Virus record (IMG/VR): IMGVR_UViG_3300022929_002072 | Span: 1-24,913 of that record | Strand: one strand, 5' to 3' | Source of the DNA: a virus | DNA length: 24,913 bases | The notes under the pieces: model-generated | What the model saw: only the letters and a program-made list of their open reading frames with translations | Told to the model about the DNA's origin: nothing | Databases searched by the model: none | Part shown: positions 21,375 through 24,913 of the stretch, in pieces | Layout of the letters: the number at the start of each line of letters is the position of its first letter | Numbering within the stretch: the first letter of the stretch is position 1 | Position numbers and translations under genes: made by a program

Positions 21375-21858
21375 TTAACTGTCTGATTGTATCGTCTGCA
21401 GTAGTATGTAGTATTCCTATACCACCTGCTTCTACCCAACAATCGATATTTTTATCTCTGTCGTCAATCAATACTGCTTTCTTATGAGCGAAAGCTGCTT
21501 TCTGACTACCTTTGAATGTAGGTATAACTGTCCAATAAGGATTTATATGTTCTCTTATCCATTCGATCTTATCTCTTACAACAAGTTCTCTGTTAACAGT
21601 ACCTGCTGCAGTTAATATTTCAGTATGAATACCAGAATTTAGACACCAATCAGTCAATTTCCAAGCATCTGGAAGAGGATCCATCTTTCTAAACATATGC
21701 TTAGAAGTCAATTCTCTCTTATGTTCGTCATACACTTTATGACCAGCATCGTTATTCCAAACCTTTTCACCTAACATTTCTGCTATTTTAGACTCAAAAT
21801 CAGCTAAAACACCGTCCATATCTAAGAATATTTGTCTTATTTTCATATCTTTTTTCAT
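21352..21858 (-). CDS. HAD-family 5'(3')-deoxyribonucleotidase-like phosphatase
   Basis: A 168-residue HAD phosphatase. Motif I is FLDMDGVLADF with nucleophile Asp13 and Asp15; motif II is EILTAAG; a Lys lies in FKGSQKAAF; motif IV is VLIDDRDKN. The small size and DMDGVLADF are typical of the deoxyribonucleotidase (NT5C) group that removes phosphate from (d)NMPs, so a role in nucleotide pool control during replication is likely. The frame is open 26 codons further (to 21936), but those codons overlay the helicase stop and the promoter. Starting at ATG 21858 (MKKDMKIRQIFLDMDG) places the start six bases after a TATAAT and keeps the family N-terminus. Confidence 0.85.
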   Translation of the reverse strand: MKKDMKIRQIFLDMDGVLADFESKIAEMLGEKVWNNDAGHKVYDEHKRELTSKHMFRKMDPLPDAWKLTDWCLNSGIHTEILTAAGTVNRELVVRDKIEWIREHINPYWTVIPTFKGSQKAAFAHKKAVLIDDRDKNIDCWVEAGGIGILHTTADDTIRQLNEIINSD

Positions 21859-21864
21859 ACTATT

Positions 21865-21894
21865 ATTATACAAAAAAGGTACCTGCGGTATCAA
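21865..21894 (-). promoter_or_regulatory. Sigma70-type promoter for the HAD gene, leaderless
   Basis: Minus strand: TTGATA (21894-21889), an 18-base spacer, TATAAT (21870-21865), six bases, then ATG at 21858. It lies in the 70-base gap after the gp41 helicase. With a start point about seven bases past the -10, the mRNA would begin at or next to the ATG. No ribosome site is present, as expected for leaderless initiation. The same TATAAT-N6-ATG layout occurs at 24.49 kb. Confidence 0.65.
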
Positions 21895-21928
21895 GTCTGG
21901 CATCTTTAAATGTCTAAATTCCCACATA

Positions 21929-23314
21929 CTAATCAAAATTTAAATCTTTTGTATTTTCAGAAGATATTCTTTTACCTGTTGATGTATTATCCATAACAGG
22001 ACCTATATCAACTAATTCATCTTGTGCTGATTGTTCACAATCATACAATCTCATTTTTGCCCTATCAACACCCAATACAAACCTCTTATGATAAGTCGGA
22101 TCATTATATCGATTCTTTAACTGTTTGACCATTACTTGATCAAGTTCTTGCATTTCTTCTGTAGATATCAAAGCAAACATAAAGTCTGCAGTTGCTGGTA
22201 AACCAAATGATTCAGAAGTATCTTCAAGACCTACATCTGTAGATACAAAACCTGTTCTATTAGTTTGTGTTGCAGACATAATTGGTACATCAAATTCAAC
22301 TGCTAGTCCTCTAAGTTCTTCTGCAATAGACTTAATATATGAATAAGTATTCACATTACTACCAGGTCTTACTCTGAATGAACTACAGATATTCAAATAG
22401 TCAATGAATATAATGTCTGGTTTGAAATCTCTTTTTAAATCTAATTCTTGAAGTAGATGTCTAATGTGACCACTATGTGCTGTTGCTGTTGGATATTCTT
22501 TAATGATCAATTTACCTTTTGTCTTCTCTCTAATTCTAGTGATCTTTTTCTCATACATCAACTTTGGTAAGTCTTGTAATTCATTCAAAGATATATCAAG
22601 TAGATTCGCATCAATTCTTTCAGCGATCTTTTCTTCTGCCATTTCCATAGTAATGTATAATACATTCTTACCTTGAATCAAAGATGATGATGCACAATGA
22701 CACATGAATAATGATTTACCAACACCCGTACCTGCCATGACAATATTCAATGTCTTATTTGGAAGACCACCTTTACTGATCTTATTCATAAGTTCTAAAT
22801 CAAATGGTATTCTTTCTTCTTCTCTGTGCATGAAGTCATATCTAGAATCCCAATCTTCTATAAAGTCATGACCAATATTTGAATCGAAAGATACAGACAA
22901 AGCTTCTCTTAGAATATCAGGTATCTCACCTTGATGTCCTTGTTTATCTTGAATGATTGCAATAGAATTCATTACACCATTGTAAACTGCTCTGTCTTTA
23001 CACCATTTCTCTGTAGAATCGATCAACCATTCATCAGGTGTTTCAGAATTATCTTCTTTGATATCTCTGATTAACACCATTGTATCAGACAATAGTTGTT
23101 GATCAACATCATCTTTTTCATCAATGTCAATGATAAGTGCTTCTGGTGTTGGTGAAGTTTGATACTTTAGAAAGTACTCACGAATTTGTTTGAATAAAAA
23201 TTCTTCGTCCCTTTCAGAAAAAAATTCTGATTTTATGTAAGGTAAAGTCTTTCTAGTAAATTCTTCATTCTGTATCAGATTCTTGAGAATCGTCTGTTCT
23301 AATCGCGTTGCCAT
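21929..23314 (-). CDS. 41: T4 gp41-type replicative DNA helicase (DnaB family)
   Basis: A 461-residue hexameric helicase. An N-terminal helical domain ([20 protein letters not shown]) is followed by the RecA-type motor: Walker [10 protein letters not shown] ending at 201, an [14 protein letters not shown] segment (motif 1a), Walker [12 protein letters not shown] near 296-306, then TQTNR and the KQLKNRYND region. It unwinds DNA at the fork and in T4 recruits the gp61 primase, which is also encoded here. Its 5' end overlaps uvsX by 50 bases in another frame, with no strong ribosome site, so translation is probably coupled to UvsX. The acidic C-terminal tail may be a partner-binding region. Confidence 0.93.
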   Translation of the reverse strand: MATRLEQTILKNLIQNEEFTRKTLPYIKSEFFSERDEEFLFKQIREYFLKYQTSPTPEALIIDIDEKDDVDQQLLSDTMVLIRDIKEDNSETPDEWLIDSTEKWCKDRAVYNGVMNSIAIIQDKQGHQGEIPDILREALSVSFDSNIGHDFIEDWDSRYDFMHREEERIPFDLELMNKISKGGLPNKTLNIVMAGTGVGKSLFMCHCASSSLIQGKNVLYITMEMAEEKIAERIDANLLDISLNELQDLPKLMYEKKITRIREKTKGKLIIKEYPTATAHSGHIRHLLQELDLKRDFKPDIIFIDYLNICSSFRVRPGSNVNTYSYIKSIAEELRGLAVEFDVPIMSATQTNRTGFVSTDVGLEDTSESFGLPATADFMFALISTEEMQELDQVMVKQLKNRYNDPTYHKRFVLGVDRAKMRLYDCEQSAQDELVDIGPVMDNTSTGKRISSENTKDLNFD

Positions 23315-24308
23315 ATAAAAATTCTTGTTTCGCTACTTCGTTAATTTGATCAAGTACTTCTGGTGTGAAATACTTCTCTGGATTGTTGTTAATTGTTTTA
23401 CCAAATTGTGTTGTACCATCAGGTAACTCAATTCGTGTAGATGATTGTTTGAAGATACCATACTTCACTGCTAAGTCTAATAGACCATAATGTCTATCTA
23501 AACCTGAATCATATTTTAGTATAACATCTACCATTTTATTTTCTATTGTAAGTCTAGACTTCTCATTCTTACAATGAATAATATTACCGATAACATCTTT
23601 TCCGTCTTTCTCTTTTTTCTTTGATAAAAAGATAATTGATGATGCAGCGTATTTAAGACCACTACCACCACCCATAACTTTCTTAGCGAATAAACCCATT
23701 TCATCATAAGTGTGATTTGTTACGATTAATGGTACTCCTGCTTTACCAAGTTTAAGAGTTAGAACTCTGAAAGCTGCTTTGACTAATTGTGCTCTTGTCA
23801 TATCTCTAGTCTCTGCACCTGCAGCTGTATCTTCAATCTCTTTAGTTGTTGATAACATACCAAGTGAATCTAAAACAAATAACATTTTCATTTCTGTTTT
23901 ATCTTTGATATATTGATCTAGAATTTTTATAGATTGAGTTCTAAATTCTTGAACTGTTGTTACAGGAACAATAACGATTCTAGAGGAATCGATACCTCTT
24001 TCTTCGATCATGTCTTTCGTGATTGCACTTTCTGATTCAAAATAGATAACCGCTGAATCTGGATTATCATTTAAGAATTGTTTACACATTCCAAGTGCGA
24101 AGAATGTTTTACCTGTTGCTGATTCACCTGCTAGTGCTGTGATCTTATTATTAGGTAACCCATCATATATTGAACCTGATAAAAGAGCATTAAATATATA
24201 AGAACCTGTGTCAATGTATCCACTAACATCAGCTGCTTGTACACCTTCTTCTACAATAGAAGCAAACTCATTACCCGTTGTTTTAATTAAGTTTTTCAAA
24301 TAACTCAT
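23265..24308 (-). CDS. uvsX: UvsX recombinase (RecA/RAD51-like)
   Basis: A 347-residue recombinase that forms filaments on single-stranded DNA and drives strand exchange, repair and recombination-dependent replication. Walker A is GESATGKT at 61-68 and Walker [12 protein letters not shown]. The loop region ([16 protein letters not shown]) is typical of UvsX. It ends in an acidic tail ([11 protein letters not shown]), common for single-strand-binding or mediator contacts. The ribosome site is GAGG within GAGGATAATATAGT before the ATG. It lies after the 53-residue membrane protein gene under the 24.5 kb promoter, and with gp41 downstream makes the recombination-replication module typical of T4-like phages. 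Confidence 0.94.
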   Translation of the reverse strand: MSYLKNLIKTTGNEFASIVEEGVQAADVSGYIDTGSYIFNALLSGSIYDGLPNNKITALAGESATGKTFFALGMCKQFLNDNPDSAVIYFESESAITKDMIEERGIDSSRIVIVPVTTVQEFRTQSIKILDQYIKDKTEMKMLFVLDSLGMLSTTKEIEDTAAGAETRDMTRAQLVKAAFRVLTLKLGKAGVPLIVTNHTYDEMGLFAKKVMGGGSGLKYAASSIIFLSKKKEKDGKDVIGNIIHCKNEKSRLTIENKMVDVILKYDSGLDRHYGLLDLAVKYGIFKQSSTRIELPDGTTQFGKTINNNPEKYFTPEVLDQINEVAKQEFLYGNAIRTDDSQESDTE

Positions 24309-24323
24309 ACTATATTATCCTCA

Positions 24324-24485
24324 TTATTTATTTCTTGTTCTTCTCCTGAGAGCTTTCAAACTATTATCGTAATCGATATGTTCTCTAATTTCTCTTTTCC
24401 ATGACTGCAACTCAATGAATATTAATATTAACATCACCCAAGTTACTAGATGAAACGATAAGAACAACCAACTAATTTCAGTCAT
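24324..24485 (-). CDS. Small membrane protein (53 aa)
   Basis: A short ORF between the nuclease and uvsX genes. It begins MTEISWLFLSFHLVTWVML, has one predicted transmembrane helix at about residues 5-26, then a charged, basic cytoplasmic-type tail (WKREIREHIDYDNSLK, ALRRRTRNK). No family is recognised. It fills an otherwise empty 184-base gap, has a complete reading frame ending 15 bases before the uvsX start, and its ATG lies six bases after a perfect TTGACA-N16-TATAAT promoter. It would be the first product of that operon, from a leaderless mRNA. A role at the host membrane early in infection is conceivable but unsupported. Confidence 0.65.
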   Translation of the reverse strand: MTEISWLFLSFHLVTWVMLILIFIELQSWKREIREHIDYDNSLKALRRRTRNK

Positions 24486-24491
24486 ATTACT

Positions 24492-24519
24492 ATTATACTA
24501 CCAAACCTGATTCTGTCAA
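24492..24519 (-). promoter_or_regulatory. Consensus sigma70 promoter, leaderless start
   Basis: Minus strand: TTGACA (24519-24514), 16 bases ending in TAG, TATAAT (24497-24492), six bases, ATG of the 53-residue gene at 24485. Both hexamers are perfect, and the core TAGTATAATAGTA matches the primase promoter at 5.0 kb. It lies over the last codons and stop of the nuclease gene and should read the small membrane protein, uvsX and gp41. The expected start point is at or beside the ATG. Confidence 0.85.
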
Positions 24520-24903
24520 GTGCGTACGATTCTTTAAATGATTTGCTTCGATATCTTCTTTTGACTGACCATCGTATGGTACTGCATGATGATTATCAAT
24601 CATTATTCTATTGATACTGTAAGTACTACTTCCAACAAATAGTTCTCCAAGTATTCTACCGAACTTACCTTTGTCATGAGATACTAATTCTATTTCTTGA
24701 TCTTTTAATTGTTCTTTTAAAAATTCTTTTGAAGCTAGTCCGAATTTCTTTTCTTCTAAATCTCTAGTTCTTGACTCTGGTGTGTCGATACCTTTCATTC
24801 TGACTCTTTGTTTTTTGTATGTCATACCGAAACCTAAATCGATATCAACATCAACGGTGTCACCATCGACAACGCGGGTTACTGAAACTTTATATCTGTA
24901 CAT
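24493..24903 (-). CDS. Staphylococcal-nuclease-like (thermonuclease) enzyme
   Basis: A 136-residue SNase-fold protein, complete in the window. It begins MYRYKVSVTRVVDGDTVDVD; the family signatures VVDGDTVDVDIDLGF and QRVRMKGIDTPESR hold the acidic calcium ligands, Arg35 and Glu43, and GKFGRILGEL holds Arg83, the likely second catalytic Arg. No signal peptide is seen, so it would act in the cytoplasm, perhaps on host DNA or RNA or in processing phage DNA. The ribosome site is AGAGGT just before the ATG. Its last codons contain the promoter for the next operon. Family assignment is strong; the target is not known. Confidence 0.9.
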   Translation of the reverse strand: MYRYKVSVTRVVDGDTVDVDIDLGFGMTYKKQRVRMKGIDTPESRTRDLEEKKFGLASKEFLKEQLKDQEIELVSHDKGKFGRILGELFVGSSTYSINRIMIDNHHAVPYDGQSKEDIEANHLKNRTHLTESGLVV

Positions 24904-24913
24904 ATTTACCTCT

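Noticed and set aside
21859-21936. Longer HAD protein starting at 21936
   Set aside because: The extra 26 residues cover the helicase stop and a good promoter and do not belong to the HAD fold; ATG 21858 starts just before the family's first strand.
1-24913. tRNA genes, CRISPR arrays, insertion sequences and attachment sites
   Set aside because: No cloverleaf T-loop pattern, regular spaced repeats, transposase or integrase was seen while reading both strands. A dedicated search could still find a weak one.

Overview
The window is a compact, AT-rich (about one third G+C by eye) piece of a T4-like tailed phage genome. The replication genes fix the affiliation: a UvsX-type recombinase, a gp41-type DnaB helicase, a gp61-type primase and a class I ribonucleotide reductase. 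They sit with the set of small conserved proteins usually seen in marine T4-like myoviruses (cyanophage and pelagiphage relatives). No photosynthesis genes are present. A low-G+C marine bacterium such as SAR11 is a plausible host, but the sequence does not prove it. No tRNA, rRNA, CRISPR array, insertion sequence or integrase was seen.

Every supported gene lies on the minus strand, so transcription runs from high to low coordinates. The layout in that direction is: (1) about 24.9-21.2 kb, early/replication genes: a staphylococcal-nuclease-like enzyme, a 53-residue membrane protein, UvsX, gp41 helicase, a HAD-type nucleotidase and a small coiled-coil protein; (2) about 21.1-14.3 kb, a tightly overlapping run of large unusual proteins: a PAP2-type phosphatase fused to unknown domains, a KxDG/EGYV nucleotidyltransferase-like protein, two basic DUF-type proteins, a cupin-like protein, an NMNAT-like nucleotidyltransferase and a P-loop kinase fused to a basic head-core-like module; (3) about 14.3-8.7 kb, virion/structural proteins, including a 729-residue modular protein with a dockerin-type calcium loop and an SwmB-like Ig-fold protein, with T4-type late promoters (TATAAATA); (4) about 8.6-5.1 kb, conserved unknowns, peroxiredoxin, an HNH-like protein, acyl carrier protein and a probable spanin pair; (5) about 5.0 kb to the left end, primase, NrdA, NrdB, a 42-residue membrane protein, glutaredoxin and a zinc-ribbon protein, read from a near-perfect sigma70 promoter.

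The most striking pattern is that several proteins of blocks 2 and 3 begin with, or contain at an internal Met, a short N-terminus of the form M-K/D-S/T/K-F-x-x-[FI]-x-E. This resembles the T4 capsid-targeting sequence (MKTYQEFIAE) that sends internal proteins into the prohead and is removed by the gp21 protease. If right, the enzymes carrying it (phosphatase, NMNAT-like, ligase-like, perhaps the kinase and the nested core modules) would be packaged in the capsid and possibly delivered with the DNA.

A second pattern is a set of host-type promoters whose TATAAT lies only 5-6 bases before the start codon in three of four cases, which predicts leaderless or nearly leaderless early mRNAs.

Most genes are coupled by ATGA, TAATG or longer overlaps. 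I used these to choose several starts that are shorter than the longest possible ORF.
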